Assembly: GCA_050084985.1 (NCBI GenBank)
Contig: JBITNC010000001.1
Span: forward strand, 116,746,001 to 116,810,000
DNA length: 64,000 nucleotides
DNA from: Nageia nagi
Lineage: Eukaryota > Pinophyta
Direction of reading: 5' to 3'
The notes beneath the pieces are model-generated. The model did no database searches. It was given only the letters and a program-made list of their open reading frames with translations, and was not told the DNA's origin. The translations under genes and the position numbers were made by a program. Numbering within the stretch: the first letter of the stretch is position 1; each line of letters begins with the position of its first letter. Below, one piece after another: positions 22,574 through 34,329 of the stretch.

Positions 22574-23102
22574 AGATAGTTTGAAACATTAGCTAGCAAA
22601 TCTAGAGTGCCCACCAATTTACCTTTAGCTACCACCATTGAACCTTTTGTGACTTTCCAAGCAAAATTGCAAAATGAAACTATGTATCCTTACTTATCCA
22701 ATTTACTTGTAGAAATGATATTTCTTTTTAAATTAGGGATGTGTCTTGTTTCATGTAGTGTCCATTGTGTTCCATTAGGTAATTTCATTGAAACAATATC
22801 AATACCCACAATTTTACAAGTTGATCATTTCCTAACTATACTTTTTCATATTCACCTTCAACATAATTTATGAAATACTCTTTATGTGAAGTTGCATGAA
22901 AGGAAGCACCCGAATAAATTACCCAGCATTCATTATTTCTATCAAGAGACATAATAAGTGCATCTTTTAGTATTTCATTAGCTATATTAGCTTCTTGATT
23001 GTTACTAGATTTATTATTATCATTTCCTTCCTTATCATTACCTTTTCTATTCCAACATTCCTTTCTAAGGTTACCTTTCTTACCACAATACCAACATTCC
23101 AA
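22574..23102 (-). pseudogene. copia zinc knuckle and protease, catalytic Asp lost
   Basis: The nucleocapsid knuckle reads CWYCGKKGNLRKEC; the usual CX2CX4HX4C has its His replaced by Asn. The protease motif, usually DSGASFHAT, reads WVIYSGASFHATSHKEYF, so the catalytic Asp is Tyr. The rest of the protease core continues in decayed form to the pre-integrase region at 22573. Confidence 0.8.
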
Positions 23103-23114
23103 TTGCTTTTTGCC

Positions 23115-23484
23115 CTTTGATTATGATCTCCTTCTAGATTTACCTCTTAATTTGCTCCTACCTATTTCTCTTGATCTTCCTCTAGACTCAACCATGAGGG
23201 CTAAACTAGAACTTTCACTTGTGGACTTTCTTCTCATATCCTCACTAAGAATAGTACCAACAACTTCATTAAAGGCCAAGGTAGTGTTAGAGGTTGAGTT
23301 ACGAACATCCATTACAAGACTATTCCAACACTCAAGAAGTGAACATAAGATTAGCAAAGCCTTAATCTCATCAACAAACTCTATCTTAACTGAAAATAAT
23401 TCATTTTTTACACTATTGAATTCATTGACATGATCTTGAATTGAACCACCTTCATTCATTTTCATGTTAAACAACTTTTTCATT
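23115..23484 (-). pseudogene. copia gag fragment (UBN2-type), N-terminus lost in gap
   Basis: The frame reads MKKLFNMKMNEGGSIQDHVN, then IKALLILCSLLECWNSLVM and TLAFNEVVGTILSEDMRRK. This is the C-terminal half of a copia gag, followed by an Arg/Ser-rich tail before the zinc knuckle. The upstream half falls in the N run. The few codons beyond the gap are from an unrelated repeat and should not be joined to it. Confidence 0.8.
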
Positions 23485-23584
23485 NNNNNNNNNNNNNNNN
23501 NNNNNNNNNNNNNNNNNNNNNNNNNNNNNNNNNNNNNNNNNNNNNNNNNNNNNNNNNNNNNNNNNNNNNNNNNNNNNNNNNNNN
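23485..23584. other. assembly gap (100 N)
   Basis: Exactly 100 N, so a placeholder of unknown true size. The minus-strand copia gag ends on the left. On the right begins the segment shared with 54334 onward. The two sides share no sequence. Confidence 0.99.
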
Positions 23585-24021
23585 CCCGCATAGTCCATTT
23601 GTTCAAATAGTTTGATGGTTATTTAGAGCCTCCTTAATGTTCTCAAATAAAACAAAAAGAAGCTTTATGTAGATTACCTACAAAGTTAGACTCAAATAGT
23701 TTTTTTCTATCCTTTAGAGACTATGAAACTCATATTTCCTAGCAAGTGCTCTAAATGTGGAATAATGACAGAGTTGTAGTAGAATGTTTGGAATTGAAAT
23801 TCACTATGGAAGAGGTAGTAGTTACAACATCTCTCAAATTAGAAGGAAAGAGAGTATGAAGAGGGAATATAAATAAAGTAAAATGGATGTAGAAGAATTT
23901 GTGCTAAAACCATTCGTTGCATACCCTAAATTTGGATTAATGCCCACATATTCCATTTACTCAAATAGTTTAATGGAATGTTATGTATAAAGTATTTTGC
24001 TTTATTGAAATACCCAACTAT

Positions 24022-25939
24022 TGAGTAAGGTTCAAATAAAATATTCTTATTATTTTCAAAATACTATTATGGATTTGTTCAGCACTTGCATAGGAATTTT
24101 TAGTATCTATGTGCTTTAGTGTGAAAAGTTGTAAAAGTTACAAAATTTGTCAAAAGTTATAGAAGTTAAAAGATAGTTGCAAATAGTTTAAAAGTCATTC
24201 ATATGTGCTTATTTGAAGATGTTCCATGCTTATGAGGATTATTTTGATGTTAATGTGAATTTTTTACAAATTGTTCATTTAAATTTATGAAATTCGTCAA
24301 GAAGTTATCAAAGTTTTCAAAATTGCAAAAGTTCTGAACAAGGAGAAAAAGTTGCAAATCTTGCTCTTGCATGCTAATGGATTGTGTTGTATCACCCAAA
24401 ATATCATTTAGAATCTTATTTATTAGTTAGAAGTGAATTTGTAGTGTTAGTACATTCAATTTCCTTAACGATGCATCAATGGCAAAGCTTGTGCCTTTTT
24501 TGGTTAAGTGTAATTTTGGATAAAATTACCACTTTACAAGAGTTACTGTGTGTATTTAATGATAAATTAGAGCTTGATTTTAATACTAAAAGTAGAGGGA
24601 TATATGCAATATAGTTGCTTCAGTATTTATATCAAGAACATATCAAAATAGAAAGTTATAACTTTCGAAAATGCCCCTAGAAAACTTTTTGTAGTTTTGC
24701 ATAATTTTGTGGGACAATAATAAAATGCCAAAAATAGTGATAAAATATGATTTTTTTCAAAATATGTGATTTTTTCACCTTTATATCATAAAATTAAGTA
24801 AGTTTACCTTTTATAGCAAAACAATATGAGGTCCCAAAGCATGAGAAACTATAAATTGCACATTCTTTAAATGCTAAGTTTTTGACAAAATGTCCTTGAG
24901 ATAGGCATCAAAGGGTACTTTGCCAATGTATAGTAACCAATATGTGATGAGTTAGAGGATGGAATTTTGAGTGAAGATATTTAGGTAGTCAAATATATTA
25001 TGAATCATGTTAATATGAGGTCCTATAAGTTGTAGGAGTAAAGTACATAATACTGTATCCATGTATTATTTGACAAAATGCTTCCTTAACAATTGGGTAC
25101 TTTATATAAACTTGTTTTATATTTATTATAAATTTATAAGATCTATTTTCTTTGAGAGAGAGTTTCTCATTTAAAAATGGGACAAAGTGATAATATCAAA
25201 AGAAGTGAGAGCTATTGAAACAAAAAGATAAGAGATTACCCATATGTTGAAAGCATTATTATTTAAAAAAATAAAATAAAAGAGGGCATTTGTTATATAT
25301 TGTGTATGCTTGAAAAAAAATTGAAGATAATAAAAAGGAAACTATTTTTCATTATTTTGCTGGCAATGAGTGATAGAAATACAAAAGGCTAAGAGTTAGA
25401 GAAGGGAATATGAAGAGGGTTTTGGGTAGTCTACTTTTTATTATTTAGTGAGTGTGGAGAAAGTGTAGAGAGTTCCTTTTTGGGTGCAATGTAGTGATAT
25501 TTGTTTGGTGCAATGTGATGTGATCAGTGCTTTGGTTTGATTTTGGCAGTGTGGTTTCAAAAAGCTAGACCATTCAAGGTCTTATGTTAAGATTCAAATT
25601 TTCATATAAGTTTTTAGTTTTTTCAAGTTAATGGTTAGAAATCAAATTTAATGCTCCATGTAGTGGGTGCTATAAAAATTTGGCTTGGTTGGTCCCATTC
25701 CCCATAGTGGGTGCTACAAAACATTTAAAAGGTCATCCATAATTTTTTGATTGAATTTGGTGGGAGCCCAAGCAGTCCATTAGTATAATGAATTTTCCTA
25801 CATCAGGTTTCCACTTTAAATTTATATTTTGTAGTATATGCTTTTGTGTTTTTCTTTTTTTTTATTTAATTTTATAGATGATTTAATATTTTAATACACA
25901 TTGATTCATCCCCCTCTTAGTTTCATGCTTAGTTCAACA
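24022..25939 (+). repeat. copia 5' LTR, copy A (1918 bp)
   Basis: It starts TGAGTAAGG and ends TTCAACA, followed by TGGTACAAGAG at 25942, a close match to the initiator-Met primer site. It has the same length as its twin at 54770-56687. Open frames within it (for instance 24384-24614) recur in the twin but resemble no protein. Confidence 0.82.
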
Positions 25940-26003
25940 ATTGGTACAAGAGTGAGGTTCCTAATCAAGCTCATTTAGCTAGGGAGATTCTTAAAGTGAC
26001 ATA

Positions 26004-28214
26004 ATGGCTACAAGTGAAGGCTTCTCACCAAACAAAGCAACTTTTTTTGATGAAACTAATTATGCTTTTTGGAAACTTAGGATATAGATATATCTATGTG
26101 CATTAGGGTATGATATTTGGGATTCCATTAAAACTAGGTATACGCCATCCACTACTCCTTTAACTGATGTTGTCGAAAAGAAACTATTTGAAAATGATCC
26201 CAAGGAAAAAAATAATATCATGTGTGAGTTAGTAGAAAGTGAACTGGTAAAGGTTATGATATGCAAGACAACAAATCAAATTTGGCATAAGCTAAAACGT
26301 ATTCACAAAAGAGATGGTAAGATCAAGGTAGCCAAACTTTAGGGACATCGAGCTCAATTTGAAGGATTAAAAATGAATGAAGTTGAAATAATGGAATCTT
26401 ACATGGTGAGAGTAAATAAAATCATCAATGCTTTAAGAGGACTAAGTGAGGAAATTGAATATTCAATCATCATCAATGCTTTAATTCTAAAGTTTTTGTA
26501 ATAGAAGAAGCTAAGGATATGAACATTTTTACTATGGATGAATTGCATGGATCCTTAACTGCTTATGAAATAAGAATAGGAAAAGGTTAATCTATAGATA
26601 GAGATATGCTTTTAAAGCCCAAAAAAAAACACAAACAAAATTAGAATCTAAGGTAGAAGGACATTAGATGAAATGGAAGCAAATTTTATTCAAAAATTGA
26701 AAAAGGGAAAAGGCAAATACAAAAGAAAGATACCATTTAAATGTTTTAATTATGAAGGTGTTGGGAATTTCACAAATAAGTGTACATTCAATGAGAAGAA
26801 AAAAAATGATGAAGGAACGCATAGAGAAAGAAGCAAGTGGAAGAAAAAGTCAAAGTTCAAAAAAAGAAATTTCAAAAAGAAAAGCCTCATTTCCAAAAAT
26901 ATTAGTTTATAAGATGATAGCTCTAGTGAGATTCAGGAGGAGAAATAGGTGAAGCTCTTTTCATGGCCTTTGAAGAACAAAAAATAGAAGAAGAATGATA
27001 ATATAATGAAGAAGAAATTGATAGAGAAGTAAATCTAGAATAAGAATTGATTGCAACTCTATATGAATTGAATGCAAAAAGAAAAAGGCATAAGAAAACC
27101 TCTAGAAAGCTCGAAGATGTAAATGCAACCATATACATGTTTGAAAGTGCATGTAAAAGAATCTAGGAGGATCTTTGAAGATATTTAAGTATAATTGTCC
27201 ATGAAGGTAGGAAATTGCAACAAATTAGAAGAAAAGGTTATTGGCTTAAGAATACATTTAGAAGAGTTGGATTAGAAAATTAATATGTATAACAAACTTT
27301 AATGAGGTACTAGAATATTGGATAAACTCATAGAGAACTAGAAAAATAAATCCAACAAATTTGGTATTGGATTTGAATAAGGGAAATCATAAAAAGAAAC
27401 AAAGGTCACCAATGAAGAACTGATTAAAATGGAGGAAAAGAAAACACAAGTTGATTAGGCAAGGTGTAAAAGGAATGTGTATGATGATGGTTCCACAAAT
27501 TTCTTGCATCAAAAGAGAATACAATTCATGGTACATATGAAATCATGGAAAGGACCACAACCAAGTTCAATATTTTCTTTTATGGCTAGTATTTTAAATG
27601 CAATGGTTATGGTCACAAAATATTAGATTGCAAATTTAATGTAGGACTAGGAAATTTTACTAGTAAAAATACCTTTTCATCTTTGATGGATTATGTAGTA
27701 GAATGTTATAAGTATCACAATTTTGGGCATGTTGCAAGAAATTGTAAAAATACTTTACACCATATCAATTTTAGGATAACCTATTTTAGACTAACTCAAT
27801 GAGATAAAACAAAAATGCTACTAAAAATCAAAAACCAATATAAAACCCCAAAGTTGAAGTCAAATAGGTTTACAAATAGAAAGAACAATAGCAAGGAGAT
27901 GAGGAGTCCTTAGTTGTGCAAATAACTTTCAAGGAACAAAATAAATCTACAATTGGATGCTTGATAGTGGATGTTCTAGTCACATGATAGTTGACAAATA
28001 AAGATTTGATAAATTACAATAATATGAAGGTGGATCAGTGAAGTTCAACAACAATGATGGAGCCAAGATAGTTGGAAAAGGTAAGGTTAAGATAAGTAAT
28101 GGTAAGATCAAGTTAGAGGAAGTTTTGTTTATGGTTGGTCTAAAGCATAACTTGTTGAGTGTAAATCAAGTTTGTAACAAAGGTCATGATGTGATTTTTA
28201 AGAAGCAAGGATTC
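26004..28214 (+). pseudogene. copia gag and truncated protease, copy A
   Basis: The start ATGGCTACAAGTGAAGGC at 26004 lies 60 bp after the primer site. The gag reads KLRI-stop-IYLCALGYDIWDSIK and LNLIWHKLK-like capsid sequence with several stops. A basic nucleocapsid at 26673-26912 has FKCFNYEGVGNFTNKCTF, a zinc knuckle whose second Cys is Tyr. Two more knuckles follow near 27590 and 27700. Protease begins WMLDSGCSSHM near 27956 with its Asp intact, and the sequence stops at the duplication edge at 28214. No integrase or RT follows. Confidence 0.82.
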
Positions 28215-30462
28215 TTATAAAAATATTTTATCATTCATATAAAATATCATTTTTTTAAGTACAAATATTTTACGAAAATTTCAATTGAAATTATTTAGTG
28301 TTCTATTATTCATATCAATTAAGTAATCATTGTCTTTTTATACAATACAAACTTCATTAGAAGATTTAACATTCTAATTCATGATTAGTTGCCATTCATA
28401 AACCTTACACAAAGGCTTCTACTATGTGATAAAAAGGTAGAAGATATCATATAAACATAAGTATCACCATTCCATCCCCTTTAGAGACTATAGAAGAGAT
28501 CTTTATTATTTATTTTCTTAAAAACATTTCTTGGAACAAAGTTAAAATTAAAATAAATGGCAAATCAATAAATTTAAAACAACATTAATATTGACTTTAC
28601 TTTTGTTTTTAATAAAAATACAACTCTACAATAATATCAAATGAAATCAATCTAAATTTTAAGATATTTAATATTCAATATCTTATATAAATTTTTTATT
28701 ACTTTTATATTATGATATTATTAAATTTCATGATAAATTAATATCTAAATTTTACTTTTTTATATCATATTCCTTGCCATTCTCATTATAATATAAAATG
28801 CATATTGTAAATATCGTAAATCATTCATTATTATTTATATATTATTAAATAACATTTTTATTTCTTAGTAATTCGAAAATAACATTAACAATAATTTCAA
28901 GTTACATTTTTATCATTGCAATACTTTTCATCTAAATAAACTTATAAAGTACATTTTAATTCTGTATACACATGACTTCTAAAAAGATTGAGTTTAAACT
29001 ATGAGAGCATCTGCAGAACATGTGAATAAAAATAGTTGACACAAATGTCAGGCTAACAGTTTTATTTTGTGTTCTTTGGCCTACTCAGATATGAAGACGT
29101 CAATCTCTATTACAGCTTTTAACATTGTAGAAGAGTCGTACACGCGTCGCTGCAGATCCGCAATCTAAGGCGGCTCTCGTGGTTGAAATTTCTTTCCTAA
29201 TCGCCGCGCTAGATGGGCAAAGGAGGAAGGCAGGTCTCATGGGTCATCTATCATGGCTCACTGTTCTTTTTCCTTACGTACATTGCGTTTCATTCGGAAC
29301 AGCACAAAGACTCAGATAACGTTATCTATCCACCATGAACTTCTACGGAGGAGAATCGTTCTAACGCTTTTCGTTAGTCAAAAAGATATCTGATAGAATT
29401 GAATTGATTGGGACGACTGACATTTTGTAACGCTAAAAGAGGAAATTAATACCATTTTTAATACTAAAAAAGAATGTTATAATTCAATCTTTTACTGTTT
29501 TTTTAAGTCTTTTAGGCTAAGTGTCATCTATAATATGACAAGTTTTATCACAAATAAGAGTAAAAATGTTCATACTTTTTTAGGTTTATTTTTAGGGTAT
29601 TTGTTCTTGAGTTCTATGCCTCAGCGACATTTTTAAAAGAGTTAATATTTAGACACTTGATTTTGCATTTTGTTTATTTTATTTAAGATGTATTTAATTT
29701 GAATAGTTTATTTAATTTATGTTTATATAATTTAAGTATTTTTTTTTCAAATGATTATTTTCCTTATTGATCTTTGTCTAATTTATTTATGTGTAGTCAA
29801 ATAAAATTTATTTATTCAATATAAAAATAACCATATTTTCATCATAGATAAAAAACAAAATGATAAAATAAATTACCATTCAAATTTATAATTTTATTAT
29901 AACAAATAAATCCTCAAAATCAACAAAAATAAACTTGTACAGCATATATCAAAGGTTGATAAATCTTAAATTTATTACTAATTAATGACCAATAACCTTT
30001 ATCAACATCATTTATAAAATTAATGCTATACATTTAAGAATCATTATTTACTATGCCGTTCATTCGCTAAAAAAATATTCTTAAATAAACGTAGGTAAAA
30101 TCATCACAATATCATTACCATTTAGAAAGAAACATTGAACGACTTCCTTATCAAAAGCTTCTTTTTATTAAACTTAACCATGAGAAAACAAATGAATGGA
30201 ACTTCACTCTGACTATACTAGAAAACTTCAGAATATGATAAGAATTTCATTACATTATACTGATAATGTCCTACCTTTTTTATATCTCTAACATTCAATG
30301 TCTCAAGCCTACAACACCAACTCCTTGACAGAAGCAACATACATAATATTCCATCTTGAGCTTATCTTATTCAAATATAATCTGAAACAGAAGCTACCTA
30401 TTTCCTATTGCATCTTGAGCTTATTTCCTACTTCCACATCCCAAAAGATTTACCAATGGATT
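28215..30462. other. intergenic stretch with pieces of a receptor-kinase upstream region
   Basis: Positions about 28370-28560 match 43760-43945, and about 28985-29200 match 43555-43725, the region upstream of receptor kinase 2. The two pieces stand in swapped order relative to 43555-43945 although on the same strand. Positions 29090-29300 are unusually GC-rich for the window. From about 29860 to 30462 the sequence is the 3' flank of receptor kinase 1, homologous to 40110-40480. The remainder is AT-rich and without recognisable features. Confidence 0.65.
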
Positions 30463-32867
30463 TCAAACAGACGAACTCTGAAGTCTGTGCATACAGAGTT
30501 CATTTACACTTTGGACTTCAATTGGAGGGGGTGCTAGAATCTCAACAGTTCCTTCCAACATCTGGACAACTGCTTTCATAGATGGCCTTAGAGACGGATC
30601 TTCTTGTACACACCACAACCCAATAAACAGCATTCCTTCCAACTGCGCAGACTCTATGGGACTCTCTCCTGATTTGTACTGCTCCTTAACCAAATTCATA
30701 ATCTGCCTTTTCTTCAAACAATCGTAAATCCAATCCAACAACATTATTTCGCTTGGGGAAGCATCTAATTTCAGTGATTTCCTGTAACAAATTTTTCGAG
30801 GAGCATCACTCCAAAGCTATAAACATCAACTTTGGCAGTGATGGACAGATTTCCAAGCCATTCAGGAGCTATATAACCCGGTGTGCCTCGACCTGCTGTA
30901 TATGTTCTAGTTTGCTCTGTTCTCATCAATTTCGCCATGCCAAAGTCAGATACCTTTGCATTGCAATTTTCATCCAGCAGTATGTTTTGAGGCTTTATAT
31001 CGCAATGGAGTATCTGCATTTTGCATTCTTCATGTAAATACAGTATGCCTCTTGCGATCCCTGTAACAATCTGTACACGCAGGTTCCAATCAAGAAAGCC
31101 GCCATTTCTAAACAGAGGTTCGTCTAGCGATCCGTTTACCATGTATTCGTACACCAGAAGCCTGTGGGAGTCTTCGACGCAGAAACCATAGAGTTGAACA
31201 AGATTTCTATGATGAATGGGGCCTATCACGCTCAACTCCGTCAGAAACTCCTTTTCGCCACGGCCCTCCTTCACAACTTTATCAAGAGACTTCACAGCAA
31301 CTGCTCTTCCGTCAGATAGCTTGCCTTTATATACTGTACCGCAGGATCCTCTTCCCAATTGTTCTCTGAAACCTCCCGTAGCAGCACGCATCTCCTTATA
31401 TGTAAATGATATTAATCCATCACCGATCAGCTTTTGTTGTTCGTGGACATCTATGACCTTGGGACCGGACCGCCACCACCAAAGAACCAGCAAAGCAGCA
31501 CCCAAAAGTGTCGATAAGCAGAACAGGAAGATTATTGCAATCACCAAAAGTCTCTTCAGATTTCTGTTCCTATCCGGTGGCATGGACGAAGGTGTTGAAT
31601 CTGGCTGAAGTAATGGAGGCTGGACTTGTAAGCCTTTATATACTTTGACAAACGCCAAAGTATCTATGTCTATGGCTTTACGGCCATCGATTAGGGGCAT
31701 TTGTTTCTTGGAACAAACTCCCTTCCCAATGCTATAGATGGCTACGACACACATGCAGTCGTCAAGGCAGGATTGCTTGCATTGAGTATGGTTAATACTC
31801 AGTACTGAATATTCGTCATCGTTCGGCCAATCTGTGTTTTCAAGCTCCCACATGCTCTTATTTCCGGTGCAGGTTTGCGGGGCGGAGTTTCGATGGCATC
31901 CCTTGAAGTGATCCTCATTGTCCACGAATTCGAATCCGGGAAGGCAACTACAGTTTGGCAATCTCTGATTTCTTAGTTGGCAAAAGCTATTAAAACCACA
32001 CTGGCTGTGTACTTGACAAGGATCTTGTCCAGACTGCCAGACAAGGGACCAAGACCTAGAAGAAGTCTCCATTACGTTCCAGTCATATTGTCTCAAAATT
32101 CCGTCGGTGTCGAGCGTTACCCTGCGAAGGAACTGGCCTGATCTGGCAATTCCATCCGCCTTCCATACAGTTGAATTATTGCTACTTACTAAATACAAGA
32201 GTCCACTTGGATCGAATCTTAATGTCGATGGATTTTCAGATGCCTTCACTGTGTGGCTGCTCCAAATAGCGCTTGCGGACTCCAGGCGGTCCACTGGATA
32301 AATGACCAAGTTTCCATTAGACTGTAAGATGAACTTGAATCGGCCGGGTGAATAGTTTGTAGCCGAAGCTTTTGAGAACAGAACAGAATTCATCACCATC
32401 GTCTGGCCGGGCAAGAGGGTATCTGTGGGATTCTCAAAGCTTTGCCAGATAGGTTGATTGGAGGTATTTAAAAGCACAAAGTTGCCATCATCTCGCATAG
32501 CAGCCCCACTTACACTTTGATTCACTGACCATTTTAGGTTTCTTCGTGAATCAAAGAGGTGCAGCCCGTTATCAGATAACCTCAAGGCAGAGCCATCATC
32601 AACAGGATTGTCAGCATTGGCCGTCCAAACGAGAGTCCTTGGAGATGTGTTCTCAAACCATATGCCGAGCAAATATTGAGATGGAGTTATGTTGTAGAAT
32701 CCAAACGCAAACTCACCATCAGGAGAAGTCCGCTTGGATGTGTTGGACGTGCTGAGGGTTGATCCAATTGATATGTAATCTTTTTTGTTGGCCTGCTGAG
32801 CCAATACGCAGATGCCAAGCATGTGAATAATCAAAATTGAAAGGAGGGTAACAAGAATTGGAGCCAT
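30463..32867 (-). CDS. G-type lectin S-receptor-like Ser/Thr protein kinase 1, one frameshift
   Basis: An intronless gene starts at 32867. Residues 1-23 are a signal peptide. Residues 30-200 are a bulb-type lectin domain (GSTLSTSNTS, WTANADNPV, MRDDGNFVLLNTSNQPIWQS), and 280-330 a Cys-rich EGF-like segment. A PAN-like Cys cluster (CKQSCLDDCMC) follows, and the membrane helix is about 439-464. The kinase has LGRGSCGTVYKG, the Lys in AVKSL (526), HCDIKPQN (621, a non-RD type), DFG (641) and APEW (667). After VMLLEKFVTG a one-base-type frameshift near 30780 gives a TGA after 698 residues. The remaining lobe (MLLDWIYDCLKK to LRPSMKAVVQMLEG) is intact in the next frame to 30463. Such proteins sit in the plasma membrane and sense extracellular signals in defence. 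The frameshift could be a sequencing error or a true truncation. Confidence 0.9.
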
Positions 32868-32944
32868 GATAGCAGTAGCAGAACTTCAATACCGGAAGAA
32901 AATCTGGAGCTAAAGAAACAAATAAGGCTGATCATATAAGCAAA

Positions 32945-33072
32945 CGAAAATTTCACCGTCTTCATCACGAAAGATATTGCAAGAGTGAAAATGTGACAGT
33001 GTTCATTACAAAACTTTGATCGTGTTCGTCACGAAAAATTTGACCGTGTTCGTCACGAGAAATTTGACCGAT
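32945..33072 (-). repeat. 24-bp tandem repeat upstream of receptor kinase 1
   Basis: Units of GTGTTCGTCACGAAAAATTTGACC-type sequence repeat with a 24-bp period at about 33001-33070, and a degenerate relative lies at 32945-32975. It is 80-200 bp upstream of the start codon, so in the promoter or 5' leader. The paralog at 43421 has a single copy near 43505-43535. Whether it has a regulatory role is not shown. Confidence 0.7.
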
Positions 33073-34329
33073 TTTATATTCAAATATAAGTTTTGTGATA
33101 AATACATACAAAATCGATAAACCAAAATGGATTAGATAAATAACTAAACAAATATACAAATTTGATATTTGCATGGAGTTCAATTTTTTTTTTTTATTAA
33201 CGAATCGGTACCAAGCTGAAAGTCTCCACCATGAAGCTAAGCCTTGTGGGTTTACTTGTTTGTATTCTTTCATGGAAATAAAAGGTAAAAATTTAAATAA
33301 AATTTTTAAATGTAGTATAATTCTATTAAAATATATCAATATGGTATAATTAGTTTAGATATTTTTTCAGTTGGTAAGGACATCAACTTCTTTATTCAAC
33401 AATTCATTAGTTTAGATATTTTGAATATATATTTAAAAGAGATATCAATCTTTAGGTGTCTATTTTAAATATATTTATACCTTATATATAATATTACTAA
33501 ATAAAAATATAACAAAAAATATAAATGAAAATACAATAAATATTCCACACAATATATTTTCTAATCTCAGTTCATTCTTATTATGTTTTAAAATCATTTA
33601 ATTATTTCAATTATTTTCTAAATATAATTGGATTATTATAATTCTAAAATTATTAGAGTATATTTTTATAATATTATATTTAGTAGTCGGTCAATTTTTA
33701 TTTTTATTTTTTAAGTTTGAGAATTATACATTTGGGTGCTTGCTCTTCCTCAACTTCCATTGTAGGACACCTCTTTGACATAACTATAGAAAACTTTTAA
33801 TTTTGTTGAAGTATTTTTATTTTAATTGTTTAATTTAATATATTTTTTTTATAAGGAAGTTATATTTAGTAGTGATTCTCCTAAACTTTTGTGGTGAAAG
33901 GAATGTATTTCTTACATCAATCAAGGAATATTTATCATCTTAAGAGCATATGATTAAAGGTTTTAAGAAGATAATAGTAAAAACTAAATCAAGAAAATGA
34001 AACATAACAACACAATATGAAGACAAGTAAAATTTATGTTAAGTTTTGTTTTAATGGTAAAGCTTTATATTAATAGAAAAACTATATCATACAAATAAGA
34101 ATGGGTGGAGGTAATCACACCACGTGCACTTAGTGGGACAAACAAAAAGGTAATAGTCTATCATACCATCATAAGGCAAGAAACAAATAAAAAGAAACCA
34201 ACTACCATCCATGTGGCAACTCACACTGTCATCGTCATAAATTTTTAAACATTACAAAAAAGTAAACCAACTTCACCACTAATAGAAGCAAGCACAAATG
34301 CATTAAATTTCATTAAGAGGGGGGAGTAC
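33073..34329. other. unannotated AT-rich intergenic stretch
   Basis: AT-rich sequence with long A/T runs (33183-33197). No coding frame or known repeat was recognised. The short open frame at 32965-33339 is a translation of the 24-bp repeat and its flank. Confidence 0.5.

Larger units (their letters stand above)
17430..23484 (-). mobile_element. Ty1/copia retrotransposon, 5' end lost at an assembly gap, split by a LINE
   Basis: On the minus strand the order is gag, zinc knuckle, protease, integrase, RT, RNase H and LTR, the copia order. The 5' LTR and gag start fall in or beyond the gap at 23485-23584; sequence right of the gap belongs to a different repeat. A LINE fragment (about 19740-21490) separates integrase from RT. 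Protease, integrase and RT have each lost a catalytic residue, so the copy is long dead. Confidence 0.88.
23585..28214 (+). repeat. segmental duplication, copy A (partner 54334-58964)
   Basis: The segment aligns to 54334-58964 with an almost constant offset of about 30749 bp and a few percent divergence. It includes PPR-like debris, a complete 1918-bp copia 5' LTR, gag and the start of protease. Because non-element flank left of the LTR and inherited stop codons are shared, this is a copied genomic segment rather than two independent insertions. It ends at GGATTC at 28214, where copy B continues into protease and integrase. Confidence 0.88.

Noticed and set aside
22999-23433. 144-codon plus-strand frame
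   Set aside because: Low-complexity Leu/Ser/Pro translation antisense to copia gag and zinc knuckle.
23121-23606. Frame reading through the N run at 23485-23584
   Set aside because: The part right of the gap is unrelated sequence; only 23115-23484 is gag.
24384-24614. 76-codon frame in the copia LTR, also at 55135-55362
   Set aside because: Conserved only because the LTR is duplicated; no similarity to a protein and diverged in the 3' LTR.
31216-31608. 130-codon plus-strand frame
   Set aside because: Antisense shadow of the receptor kinase juxtamembrane and P-loop region.
32965-33339. 124-codon minus-strand frame upstream of kinase 1
   Set aside because: Its C-terminus translates the 24-bp repeat and the rest shows no motif; treated as promoter region.
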